Assembly: GCF_003992625.1 (NCBI RefSeq)
Contig: NZ_RZMW01000037.1
Span: 248,001 to 312,000 of the forward strand
Length of the DNA: 64,000 nucleotides
Reading direction: 5' to 3'
DNA from: Pelagibacterium lentulum
GTDB taxonomy: Bacteria; Pseudomonadota; Alphaproteobacteria; Rhizobiales; Devosiaceae
This document shows positions 27,689 through 38,920 of this stretch, piece after piece. Made by a program: the position numbers and the translations under genes. The notes under the pieces were generated by a model, which had not been told where the DNA came from, did no database searches, and was given only the letters and a program-made list of their open reading frames with translations. Positions within the stretch are counted from its first letter, which is position 1; the number at the start of each line of letters is the position of its first letter.

Positions 27689-27710
27689 CCCCCTCGTCCC
27701 TTCCTATCCT

Positions 27711-28661
27711 TTATTCGGCAGCCTCTGCCAATTCGTGGGCCGCCAGGTAGCGCTCGGCTTCGAGCGCGGCCATGCAGCCCATGCCAGCAGCGGTCACGGC
27801 CTGGCGATAGACATCGTCGGTCACATCGCCAGCCGCAAAGACGCCGGGAACCGAGGTTTGCGTGCTGTCGGGCTCTGTAATGATATAGCCGCCCTGCTTC
27901 ATATCGAGCTTGCCGGCGAAAATTTCAGTGGCCGGAGAATGGCCGATGGCAACGAAAATACCGTCGACCTCCAGTTCGCTCGTCTGTCCGGTTGCGACAT
28001 CGCGCAAGACAGCGCCGCGCACCGATGGCGGCATGTTATCGCCCTTGACCTCATCGAGCACGGTATTCCAACGCACTTCGATCTTGGGATTTTTGAACAG
28101 GCGCTGTTGCATGACCTTTTCCGCGGTAAACTGGTCGCGGCGGTGAATGAGGATCACCTTGGATGCAAAATTGGTCAGGAACAGGGCCTCTTCGACAGCG
28201 GTATTGCCGCCGCCAACCACAAGGACCGTCTTGTCGCGATAAAAGAAGCCGTCGCATGTGGCACAGGCAGAGACGCCGAAACCTTTGAATTTTTCTTCCG
28301 TGGGCAGACCGAGCCATTTGGCCTGAGCCCCGGTTGCGATCACAACGCTATCGGCGGTGTAAACCGTGCCGCTGTCGCCGGTCAGCCGGAACGGACGCGT
28401 GTTGAAATCGACATCGACAATCATCTCGTTCTTGATTTTCGTGCCCATGTTTTCAGCCTGGGCGCGCATCTGCTCGACGAGCCACGGCCCCTGAATGGGG
28501 TCGGCAAAGCCGGGATAATTTTCAACGTCGGTGGTGATCGTGAGCTGACCGCCGGGCTGAAGGCCCGCAAGCATAAGCGGCTCAAGCATGGCGCGCGCGG
28601 CGTAAATGGCGGCGGTGTAGCCGGCAGGGCCGGACCCAATAATGATGACTTTGGCGTGCAT
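27711..28661 (-). CDS. trxB: Thioredoxin-disulfide reductase
   Basis: A 316-residue flavoprotein that reduces thioredoxin with NADPH. Seen: the FAD-binding IIIGSGPAGYTAAIYAAR at the start, the redox-active CATC at 133-136, the NADPH-binding VGGGNTAVEEALFL, HRRDQF and the C-terminal FAD motif GVFAAGDV. The start at 28661 (MHAK) is chosen as the domain begins there; an upstream ATG at 28724 is unlikely. It leads the trxB-lsrB pair. Confidence 0.96.
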   Translation of the reverse strand: MHAKVIIIGSGPAGYTAAIYAARAMLEPLMLAGLQPGGQLTITTDVENYPGFADPIQGPWLVEQMRAQAENMGTKIKNEMIVDVDFNTRPFRLTGDSGTVYTADSVVIATGAQAKWLGLPTEEKFKGFGVSACATCDGFFYRDKTVLVVGGGNTAVEEALFLTNFASKVILIHRRDQFTAEKVMQQRLFKNPKIEVRWNTVLDEVKGDNMPPSVRGAVLRDVATGQTSELEVDGIFVAIGHSPATEIFAGKLDMKQGGYIITEPDSTQTSVPGVFAAGDVTDDVYRQAVTAAGMGCMAALEAERYLAAHELAEAAE

Positions 28662-28814
28662 TTTATCTGATCGTCGTTTTTGCGTTGCGTCAAATATGGC
28701 ACGCCAGCCCGCCGATACAAGCATGGTGACGCGCTGGCGGGGTAAAAGCTGTTGGTGTTGTGATTAAACTACAGCAAAGGGCTGCCGGAGCGCTGCTGCA
28801 CCCCGGCACTTGCC

Positions 28815-29288
28815 TCATTTATAGGCGATTTTGAGGATTCCGTAGCTGCGGGCACCGCCGGGTGCGGCAACTTCTATCGAATCGCCCTCTTCCTTACCAA
28901 TCAGCGCGCGCGCGATGGGCGAGGATACCGAGATACGACCCGCGCTGGCATCGGCTTCGGCATCGCCGACGATCTGATAGGTTTTTTCTTCCTCGGTATC
29001 TTCGTCAACGAGTTTGACGGTTGCGCCAAACTTGACGGTTGAGCCCGAGAGCTTGGACACGTCAATGACCTCGGCCTTGGCCAACATGGATTCAAGTTCC
29101 ATGATGCGGCCTTCGTTAAGGCTCTGCTGCTCCTTGGCGGCATGATACTCGGCGTTTTCCGAGAGATCGCCATGGGCGCGTGCCTCGGAGATCGCATCGA
29201 TGATGGTGCGGCGGTCTTCCGACGTCCGGCGCTTCAACTCTTCAATAAGTGCGGCATGTCCTGCCACAGTCATCGGGATTTTTTCCAT
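28815..29288 (-). CDS. greA: Transcription elongation factor GreA
   Basis: A 157-residue GreA that stimulates RNA polymerase to cleave backtracked transcripts. The N-terminal coiled coil carries the catalytic acidic tip motif [14 protein letters not shown], and the C-terminal FKBP-like domain has the [20 protein letters not shown] segment. The start at 29288 follows ggaaaga. Its promoter-proximal side faces the cspA gene. Confidence 0.96.
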   Translation of the reverse strand: MEKIPMTVAGHAALIEELKRRTSEDRRTIIDAISEARAHGDLSENAEYHAAKEQQSLNEGRIMELESMLAKAEVIDVSKLSGSTVKFGATVKLVDEDTEEEKTYQIVGDAEADASAGRISVSSPIARALIGKEEGDSIEVAAPGGARSYGILKIAYK

Positions 29289-29511
29289 TCTTTCCAATCC
29301 CTTTCTACAAACAAGTTTACGCAAGCGGTGTCTGGCGCCGATCAGGATCAGCGGCAGCCGCTTTCACGTATTCGGGGAGATTCTTACGCACAGGGTGCCC
29401 ATGTCCGACAGGTTGGTCAAGTCCCACCCGTGCGTTACGAACACTCAAGCCCGATTGACGAGATATGGGTGTTCGCCCAAGCGGTGCAAGAGGAATCGTC
29501 CCCAAAACCGA

Positions 29512-29556
29512 ATTGGGCGCAAACCCGCTAAAGGTTTGCGCCCAATTTATTCTTTT
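29512..29556 (+). terminator. Perfect 14-bp hairpin with T-rich tail
   Basis: attgggcgcaaacc (29512-29525) and ggtttgcgcccaat (29533-29546) pair perfectly around a 7-base loop, with a T-rich tail (tttattctttt) on the plus strand. No plus-strand gene precedes it, so it may end an unknown plus transcript from the greA upstream region (29289-29511) or act as the cspA end in the other direction, where the tail is poor. The rest of 29289-29599 shows no gene. Confidence 0.55.
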
Positions 29557-29599
29557 CCGGCCCCTGAGCCGGGCCGCTGGCTCAAGTACCGGTTGCTGC

Positions 29600-29812
29600 C
29601 TAGTCGGCAGCTACAAGGTTGCCGGCTGCAGACTTGCCGGTGCGCTTATCCTTGACGATTTCGTAAGAAATCTTCTGACCCTCATCGAGAGCAGTCAGGC
29701 CTGAGTTCTGAACGGCAGAAATGTGGACGAAAACGTCCGCTCCGCCCTCATCGGGCTGGATAAAGCCATAGCCTTTTTGAGTGTTGAACCATTTGACTGT
29801 GCCAGTAGCCAT
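29600..29812 (-). CDS. cspA: Cold-shock-domain protein
   Basis: A 70-residue single cold-shock domain RNA chaperone. RNP1 is KGYGFIQP and RNP2 is VFVHIS, with the start [10 protein letters not shown] typical of CspA. An upstream in-frame codon would add 12 unlikely residues. The C-terminus ([11 protein letters not shown]) is standard. A long AT-rich upstream stretch fits a structured leader. Confidence 0.93.
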   Translation of the reverse strand: MATGTVKWFNTQKGYGFIQPDEGGADVFVHISAVQNSGLTALDEGQKISYEIVKDKRTGKSAAGNLVAAD

Positions 29813-30239
29813 TGGCGTGTCCTTTCGCGTCGCGCTGTCTAGTGGCACGCATTGCCATTGCGTGCCGGGTATATCGAATATTGGTCCAGTACGTCTGCAG
29901 GCGCGAAGAAACTCGCGAGGCTAGATCGGTCAGCCCTAATTTCGATATGCAATTTTTAGAAGAAGTGCAGGAACTATTCAAGAGTTTCTGAATTCAGGCG
30001 GCCACCAAAATTTTTATACTGGCATTCCTGAAATAGAGATGCGCTGCATAGTGTAACGCGCTTTCTAACATGTCAGCAATACGGGAATTTCGATTTGGCT
30101 AATGAAGGCCCTAAAATTGTAATAGTTGGCATTGGACGCATGGTGGTCCGGCACGTGCCGGTTCTGGCGATGGAAATATGCTGGCGGAGATTGTAAGAGG
30201 AACATCCAATCTGTTTTGTTCTGCGAGTACCTGCTTTCC
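29813..30239. other. Intergenic region between cspA and ltaE
   Basis: About 430 bp with no supported gene. The half nearest cspA is AT-rich and likely holds its promoter and a long 5' untranslated region, as is usual for cold-shock genes. The half nearest ltaE holds its promoter; I could not identify convincing boxes. Confidence 0.5.
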
Positions 30240-31259
30240 ATGACACAGCCTGTTGTTGATTTTCGTTCCGATACCGTTACCCGGCCCAGTGCGGCCATGC
30301 GTCAGGCCATGGCGGAAGCGAAGGTGGGCGACGATGTGTACGGTGAGGATCCAACAGTTGCCGCGCTTGAGGCCCGCGTGGCCGAATTGATGGGCAAGAC
30401 AGCCGGGATCTACGTACCTTCAGGAACACAATCTAACCTTTTGGCGCTCATGAGCCATTGCGAACGCGGCGACGAGTTTATCGCGGGGCAGGATGGCCAT
30501 GCCTATAAGTATGAGGCAGGAGGCGCGGCCGTTCTCGGCTCGATCCAGCCGCAGCCGCTCGAAAATCTGCCAGACGGATCGATCGCGCTTGAAAAGATCG
30601 AAGCTGCGATCAAATCAGACGACGCGCATTTTGCGCGCACCAAGCTGCTGGCGCTGGAAAATACGATTGGCGGCAAAGTGCTGCCGCAAGATTATGTGCT
30701 GGAAGCGACAGCGCTTGCGCGCAGGCATGGGCTCGCGACCCATCTCGATGGCGCCCGCATTTTCAATGCCGCGGTGGCGAGTGGCAAATCGGCCCAGAAG
30801 CTTGCAGAACCTTTCGATAGCGTATCGGTGTGTCTTTCCAAGGGGCTGGGCGCACCGGTCGGCTCGGTACTGACAGGCGATGCGGACCTTATCGGGAAGG
30901 CCAAGCGCTTACGCAAGATGGTGGGTGGCGGCATGCGGCAGGCCGGGATCATCGCCGCCGGGGCGCTTTATGCAATTGAGCACAATATCGACCGGCTGGC
31001 CGATGACCATGCGCGAGCAAAACGGCTTGCCGAAGGGTTGGCGCGATATGACGGGCTGGCCGTGACAACGCCGCAGACCAATATTTTCTTCGTCAACGCC
31101 GATGCGGCAATCGGGTCCGCATTTTCCGACTGGCTTGCGGCAAACGGCATTCTGGTTTCCGGCCGATATGGAGAGCAGCGCTGGGTGACACATCTGGATA
31201 TTTCGGATGCGGATGTCGATCGGGCGCTGGCGGTCGCGGCGGCGTTTTTCAGGCGTTGA
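30240..31259 (+). CDS. ltaE: Low-specificity L-threonine aldolase
   Basis: A 339-residue PLP enzyme splitting threonine and allo-threonine into glycine and acetaldehyde. Seen: FRSDTVTRPSAAMRQAM near the start, VGDDVYGEDPTV, VPSGTQSNL, GQDGHAYKYEAGG, ENTIGGKVL, HLDGARIFNA, and the cofactor lysine in VSVCLSKGLGAPVGS. The start at 30240 matches the family N-terminus; 38 upstream codons in frame are not conserved-looking. Confidence 0.92.
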   Translation: MTQPVVDFRSDTVTRPSAAMRQAMAEAKVGDDVYGEDPTVAALEARVAELMGKTAGIYVPSGTQSNLLALMSHCERGDEFIAGQDGHAYKYEAGGAAVLGSIQPQPLENLPDGSIALEKIEAAIKSDDAHFARTKLLALENTIGGKVLPQDYVLEATALARRHGLATHLDGARIFNAAVASGKSAQKLAEPFDSVSVCLSKGLGAPVGSVLTGDADLIGKAKRLRKMVGGGMRQAGIIAAGALYAIEHNIDRLADDHARAKRLAEGLARYDGLAVTTPQTNIFFVNADAAIGSAFSDWLAANGILVSGRYGEQRWVTHLDISDADVDRALAVAAAFFRR

Positions 31260-31424
31260 TTTTACGCTTGGGTTTTTGTCGGACGCGCCCGTTTGCCGTG
31301 CGCCGATAAGCCGCCGGGTCTTTCGGACATGGCCCGGAGTTGACGCTGTCTCTCTTTTCTCGGGCAATCTGCCGCCATTTCTGCGGGTGCGCGGCAGGCT
31401 TCTTGCTTTATGATCGACAATAAG

Positions 31425-31440
31425 TTAGTTAGCTAACTAA
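31425..31440. promoter_or_regulatory. Palindromic operator for the SDR/TetR operon
   Basis: TTAGTTAGCTAACTAA is a perfect 16-bp palindrome 22 bp before the SDR start codon. A TetR regulator is the second gene of this operon, so autoregulation through this site is likely. Confidence 0.65.
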
Positions 31441-31462
31441 TTTGATGAAGGAGCAACAAAGC

Positions 31463-32281
31463 ATGAAGAAGAAAAACAAGCGGTTTGCCAGGTTGGACGC
31501 CCGCAGATTCGGTCCCTGGGCCGTTGTGACAGGGGCGTCTTCCGGCATCGGACGGGAGGCGGCGCACCAGGTTGCCGCGAATGGGCTCAATCTGGTGCTG
31601 GTTGCCAGGCGGGGCGAAGTTCTCGCTCGCCTGGGGGAGGAGTTGGCCCGCCACTACGGGATCGTGTTCAGGGTCATAGAAGCCGATCTTTCGCAGCCCG
31701 GTGCCGAAGATGTCCTTATCGCGGGCACTGCGGACATTGATGTGGGGCTGTTCTTTTCCTGCGCGGGAACCGGACAACCGGGGGCGTTTCTAGCCTTCAA
31801 CAGTGAGCAGTTGCGCGAAATCGTGCAACTCAATGGGCTATCGCATTTGTTGCTGACCCATCATTTCAGTCAGAGATTTGCACGGCGCGGCAGGGGTGGC
31901 ACCTTACTCGTTTCGGCACTGGGCGCCGACAGTGGTATTCCCTTTCATGCCGTTCCAGCGGCGTCTAAAGGGCTCGTCAACACACTTGGTCGCAGCCTGC
32001 ATTCCGAACTCAAGCGGTCGGGCGTTGGGATCAGCGTTTTGATCGTGACGCCGACTGACACGCCGCTCGTTACGAAAATGGGCCTCGATGGGGCTGCCAT
32101 GCCGATGAAGCCCATGCCGGTCGAACAGTGCGTCCGCGAGGCGCTGGAAGGCTTGAGCCGCAATAAGATGATTATCATGCCGGGTCTCGTGTTCCGCATC
32201 ATGAACAGGATTATGCCACATGGTTTGGTGCGGGCGATGACTGCGGATATGATGCGCAAGAGTACAACGTTCGTCAGTTAG
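31463..32281 (+). CDS. Short-chain dehydrogenase/reductase lacking the catalytic Tyr
   Basis: A 272-residue SDR-fold protein. The NAD(P)-binding TGASSGIG is at 23-30, NAG-like SCAGTG at about 99-104, Asn124 and Ser151 are in place, and Lys169 is in PAASKG. The catalytic tyrosine of the YxxxK motif is replaced by proline (P165-A-A-S-K169), so ordinary SDR chemistry is doubtful. The ATG at 31463 has an aaggag site. It is co-transcribed with a TetR gene 9 bp downstream and preceded by a palindromic operator. Confidence 0.85.
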   Translation: MKKKNKRFARLDARRFGPWAVVTGASSGIGREAAHQVAANGLNLVLVARRGEVLARLGEELARHYGIVFRVIEADLSQPGAEDVLIAGTADIDVGLFFSCAGTGQPGAFLAFNSEQLREIVQLNGLSHLLLTHHFSQRFARRGRGGTLLVSALGADSGIPFHAVPAASKGLVNTLGRSLHSELKRSGVGISVLIVTPTDTPLVTKMGLDGAAMPMKPMPVEQCVREALEGLSRNKMIIMPGLVFRIMNRIMPHGLVRAMTADMMRKSTTFVS

Positions 32282-32290
32282 GAGCCGTAC

Positions 32291-32866
32291 TTGGCAAAAG
32301 AGGAAAGGACAGCCGCCCGCGACAAGCGCGAGCGGCTGGTATCGGCGGCCGTCGCGCTCGCCTACCGTCAGGGTTTTGGCCTTACCACGCTGGCCGACAT
32401 CGCCGCGGAATCGAGCGTGCCGCTTGGCAACGTCTATTATTATTTCAAGACAAGGGAAGACATCCGCGCGGCGATTCTGACCTATCGCAAGGACCAGTTC
32501 GCGCAGGCGCGGGATCGTTTTGGCGCGATAGTGTCCCCAAAAGAGCGGCTGAAGGCTTTCGTCGACATGACGGTGAGCAATGCCGACAATGTGGCGCAGA
32601 AAGGCTGCCCGATGGGCACGTTGTGCGCGGAACTTCTCAAGATGACTGACGCGTTTTCGGAGGGTGCCGGCGAACTGCTGACCGTCCCGATGGCGTGGAT
32701 GAAAGAGCAGTTCATCGAACTGGGATATGAGAAGGAGGCGAACGATTTGGCGCTCCAACTGCAAGCGGGATTACAGGGGGCCTCAATGGTGACCCTGAGC
32801 GCTCGCGATCCGTCACTCCTGGAGCGCGAGGGCGAGCGGCTGAAGAGCTGGATCGAGGCATTGTAG
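32291..32866 (+). CDS. TetR family transcriptional regulator
   Basis: A 191-residue TetR repressor starting with TTG after a ggag site. The winged-helix part reads LTTLADIAAESSVPLGNVYYYFKTREDI at about 32-59, and the C-terminal ligand domain includes KGCPMGTLCAELLK, a pattern of TetR_C-type regulators. It is the distal gene of the SDR operon and probably binds the TTAGTTAGCTAACTAA site upstream of the operon. Confidence 0.9.
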   Translation: MAKEERTAARDKRERLVSAAVALAYRQGFGLTTLADIAAESSVPLGNVYYYFKTREDIRAAILTYRKDQFAQARDRFGAIVSPKERLKAFVDMTVSNADNVAQKGCPMGTLCAELLKMTDAFSEGAGELLTVPMAWMKEQFIELGYEKEANDLALQLQAGLQGASMVTLSARDPSLLEREGERLKSWIEAL

Positions 32867-32916
32867 CGCTTGGGAAATGCTCCAAGTCCTTGTTTTATAG
32901 CGTTTCCGAACCGCAG

Positions 32917-32953
32917 ACGCATGCCCCGGATCAAATCCGGGGGCATGCGTTTT
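32917..32953 (+). terminator. Terminator of the SDR/TetR operon
   Basis: A long GC-rich hairpin (acgcatgccccgga at 32917-32930 with tccgggggcatgcgt at 32936-32950, one bulge) followed by TTT on the plus strand, between the TetR gene and the convergent carB. Confidence 0.7.
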
Positions 32954-32971
32954 GCTGGATGCGCTCAAGGG

Positions 32972-36283
<3,312 letters not shown>

Positions 36284-36565
36284 TTTTTGCTTCTCGTCAT
36301 CAGGCGCGCGGCTGACAAAGGGTGTCGCGCGGTGAACGGGCTGGGATTCTTGTGGCTAGGCGGGTTCCTTAGACCAAGCGGAATCGGATTTCCAGCGTTT
36401 TGAAGGGTAATTCTTTCTCCAAACGGACACTTATTCAATTTTTCTCCGGACGCGGCTGACCATCGGCCTGATATCGTTTAGACTAATGGCGAGGAACTTT
36501 CTTGTGGCGGCACGGATTCTCAGTTCGCCAATCAGCAAAGCATCATTGGATAAGGGAGCGCAGGA

Positions 36566-37393
36566 ATGACGCAGCCGGTTTTAACGCTGAACGATGGAGT
36601 CGCGATTCCCCAGATCGGCCTTGGCGTGTGGCAAATCGAGGACGGCGAGGCGCCTGAGCTGGTGTCAAATGCCATAGATTTGGGCTACCGTCATGTGGAT
36701 ACCGCACGGGTTTATGGCAATGAGCGTGGCGTAGGGGAAGCGATTAGACGCGCGCAGGTTGCGCGCAGCGATGTGTTTGTCACCACCAAGGTCTGGAACG
36801 ACGACCAGGGGTATGACAATACCCTGCGGGCGTTCGATGAGAGCATTGCGCGGCTGGGACTGGATGAAATCGACCTTTATCTCATTCATTGGGCAAAGCC
36901 GAGCCAGGACAAATATCTTGAAACCTGGAAGGCGCTTATCGAGATCAAAAACTCGGGGCGGGCGCGCTCGATTGGCGTCTCGAATTTCCAGATACCGCAT
37001 CTGGAGAGGATAATCGGGGAAACCGGTGTCTTGCCCAGCGTCAACCAGATCGAGTTGCATCCGCGCTTCCAGCAGCACGATCTGCGCGCGTTCCACAAAG
37101 CACGCGGGATTGCCACTGAAAGCTGGAGTCCATTGGGTGCCGGCACTTTGCTCAATGACAGCGTTCTCGGCGGCATCGGGCGCAAGCATGGCAAGTCAAT
37201 CGCGCAGGTGATCATCCGCTGGCATATTCAAAACGGGCTGATCGTTATTCCCAAATCGGCTAACCCCAAACGAATGGCAGAAAATCTTGCCGTGTTCGAT
37301 TTTGCGCTCGACGATGAGGATCTCGTCACGATCGGCAAACTGGACTCGCCCGAGGGGCGAACCGGCGGGCATCCCGATCATGTGGCATGGTAG
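36566..37393 (+). CDS. Aldo/keto reductase
   Basis: A 275-residue AKR with a (beta/alpha)8 barrel, NADPH-dependent. Seen: GLGVWQIEDGEAPELV, the catalytic-Tyr motif DTARVYGNERGVG, VTTKVWND with catalytic Lys, DLYLIHWAKP with the active-site His, and the cofactor-binding VIPKSANPKRMAEN. The closest known group is 2,5-diketo-D-gluconate reductase/AKR5. The ribosome-binding site is ggagcgcagg. Single gene. Confidence 0.92.
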   Translation: MTQPVLTLNDGVAIPQIGLGVWQIEDGEAPELVSNAIDLGYRHVDTARVYGNERGVGEAIRRAQVARSDVFVTTKVWNDDQGYDNTLRAFDESIARLGLDEIDLYLIHWAKPSQDKYLETWKALIEIKNSGRARSIGVSNFQIPHLERIIGETGVLPSVNQIELHPRFQQHDLRAFHKARGIATESWSPLGAGTLLNDSVLGGIGRKHGKSIAQVIIRWHIQNGLIVIPKSANPKRMAENLAVFDFALDDEDLVTIGKLDSPEGRTGGHPDHVAW

Positions 37394-37399
37394 CTGCGA

Positions 37400-37861
37400 T
37401 CACATAGTGATCTTGAACCCTTCGTGGGATTGGGCAAAGCCGAGGCGCCGGTAAAAGCGGTGAGCATCCTCGCGCGCCTTGTTTGAGGTGAGCTGAACAA
37501 GGCCACAGCCCCTCTCCCTGGCCGTATTGAGGGCCCATTTCATCATCTGTGCGCCAATGCCCTTGTTTCTCAGGGCGGGATCGACATGCACGCCCTCAAT
37601 TGTGCAGCGCCATTGTCCCTGCCGCGCGATGCCGGGGGTGAAGGTCAACTGAAATGTGCCGGCCGGCTGGCCGTCAATTTCGGCGATCATCAGCATCTGA
37701 TTGGGATCGGCGTTTATGGCGGCAAAGGCTTCCGCGTAGGCGCCGCGCCCTGCGTCCTCGGGCTTTTCGGCAGAGTTGCCGCCGACCGCATCCTCATGGA
37801 TCAGGCGAACGATAAAGGGCAGGTCTTGTGCGGTGGCAGCGCGCAGGCTGATCGACGTCAT
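37400..37861 (-). CDS. GNAT family N-acetyltransferase
   Basis: A 153-residue GNAT. The acetyl-CoA binding segment reads GVHVDPALRNKGIGAQMMKWALNTARERG, followed by VQLTSNKAREDAHRFYRRLGFAQSHEGFKITM, the conserved beta-strand and helix of the fold. The ATG start at 37861 is used; a TTG at 37879 would add six residues. It is convergent with the aldo/keto reductase gene, 6 bp apart. Substrate unknown. Confidence 0.88.
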   Translation of the reverse strand: MTSISLRAATAQDLPFIVRLIHEDAVGGNSAEKPEDAGRGAYAEAFAAINADPNQMLMIAEIDGQPAGTFQLTFTPGIARQGQWRCTIEGVHVDPALRNKGIGAQMMKWALNTARERGCGLVQLTSNKAREDAHRFYRRLGFAQSHEGFKITM

Positions 37862-38004
37862 TGCTGAATTTGTCTCCAAAGGACGGCTGCGCGGATAGTG
37901 ACGATTTTACGGATGTTACGCCAGTGCCTTTGGACAATGGGGGCATTCTGGATTAGCATGGAGAGGGGGTACATTGGCTGGCGCGCATATTGGCGGAGGA
38001 GGCC

Positions 38005-38874
38005 ATGACCGAGCCGGATAAAACACGGACACGGCTTGAAAGACTGACCGATGCCCTTCGCATTCCGCGCGGGGTCGTTCCCCATATCCGCAGGTTTGGC
38101 TGGAGCGGTGCTTTCGTTACTGCGATCGTGGTACTGATGGTCTTCGGCATCAGTCCGGTGACGATTGTTACCGGCACCTATGATCCGCCACGGGAATGGA
38201 CATCGCGCGGCAATATTCCAGCAGCCGACGCGCCACGCGAAGATCTGCGTCAATATATGGAAGCGGTGCATCGCGAAGCGCGGCGCGGCTGGGTCAACAT
38301 GTTCCTTGCAAATGCGATAAGCTACTATCCGGCCAGGATCGACTTTGTTGCCGAGGGGCAAAGCGGGCCGTGCGGGCTGACGCAATTGCAGCGCGGGCCG
38401 CAATATTGCGCAGAAGATAACACAGTCGTTGTCGACCTCGATGCCTATGCGCAACTGGCTTTGACGCATGGCGAGTCCGGGCATCTTGCCCAAGCCTATC
38501 TGTTTGCCCACGCTTATGGCGCGCATGTGCAGGATGCCTTGCAGCGGCTTTCGGTCAATGTTGCGTTGCGCAGTGCGCTCACGGATCGGCAATTGCCGGT
38601 TTTCGGACGTCAGTTGATGCTGCAACCGCATTGCTTTGCCGGCATATGGGCAGCATGGGCCTTCTTGCCTAACCTTTCCGGCAACGAGGACGTTGCCCGG
38701 ATTGTTGCGCAGGCGGAAGTGCAGCGCCACGGCGGATTGAACTTTGCGGACAGACCTTCAATGACTGAACAGGCTCAGTGGTTTTCCGCAGGTTATGATC
38801 TTCCGGTGCCGCGCCAATGCGACCCGTTCAACGACCTGCCCAGTCCGCACCCTCCGACGCTGGCGAGCCTGTAA
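38005..38874 (+). CDS. YpfJ-like (neutral zinc metallopeptidase) homologue, active site lost
   Basis: A 289-residue protein with one N-terminal membrane helix (about 34-58), resembling the YpfJ/KPN_02809 metallopeptidase family: QYCAEDNTVVVDL, FAHAYGAHVQDAL and LQPHCFAGIWAAW align with the family's YCP-D-V-YLDL, HEFGHHVQ and ELQADCFAGVWA. The metal-binding HExxH reads H169-A-Y-G-A-H174 here, so the catalytic Glu and the second His are absent, and the third ligand Glu is Met205. The reading frame is intact with a ggagga site, so it is probably a conserved non-enzymatic relative rather than a decaying gene. Confidence 0.75.
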   Translation: MTEPDKTRTRLERLTDALRIPRGVVPHIRRFGWSGAFVTAIVVLMVFGISPVTIVTGTYDPPREWTSRGNIPAADAPREDLRQYMEAVHREARRGWVNMFLANAISYYPARIDFVAEGQSGPCGLTQLQRGPQYCAEDNTVVVDLDAYAQLALTHGESGHLAQAYLFAHAYGAHVQDALQRLSVNVALRSALTDRQLPVFGRQLMLQPHCFAGIWAAWAFLPNLSGNEDVARIVAQAEVQRHGGLNFADRPSMTEQAQWFSAGYDLPVPRQCDPFNDLPSPHPPTLASL

Positions 38875-38876
38875 CA

Positions 38877-38906
38877 AAAAAGCCGGGCGGTGTGCCCGGC
38901 TTTTAT
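38877..38906. terminator. Bidirectional terminator
   Basis: gccgggc and gcccggc arms around a ggtgt loop (about 38882-38900) flanked by an A-run on the left and a T-run on the right. It serves the YpfJ-like gene and the convergent nucleotidase gene. Confidence 0.85.
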
Positions 38907-38920
38907 AGATTGCAGAGAAT

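Noticed and set aside
29142-29704. Plus-strand frames across the greA upstream gap and cspA
   Set aside because: They overlap greA or cspA antisense and contain a strong hairpin; no family resemblance.
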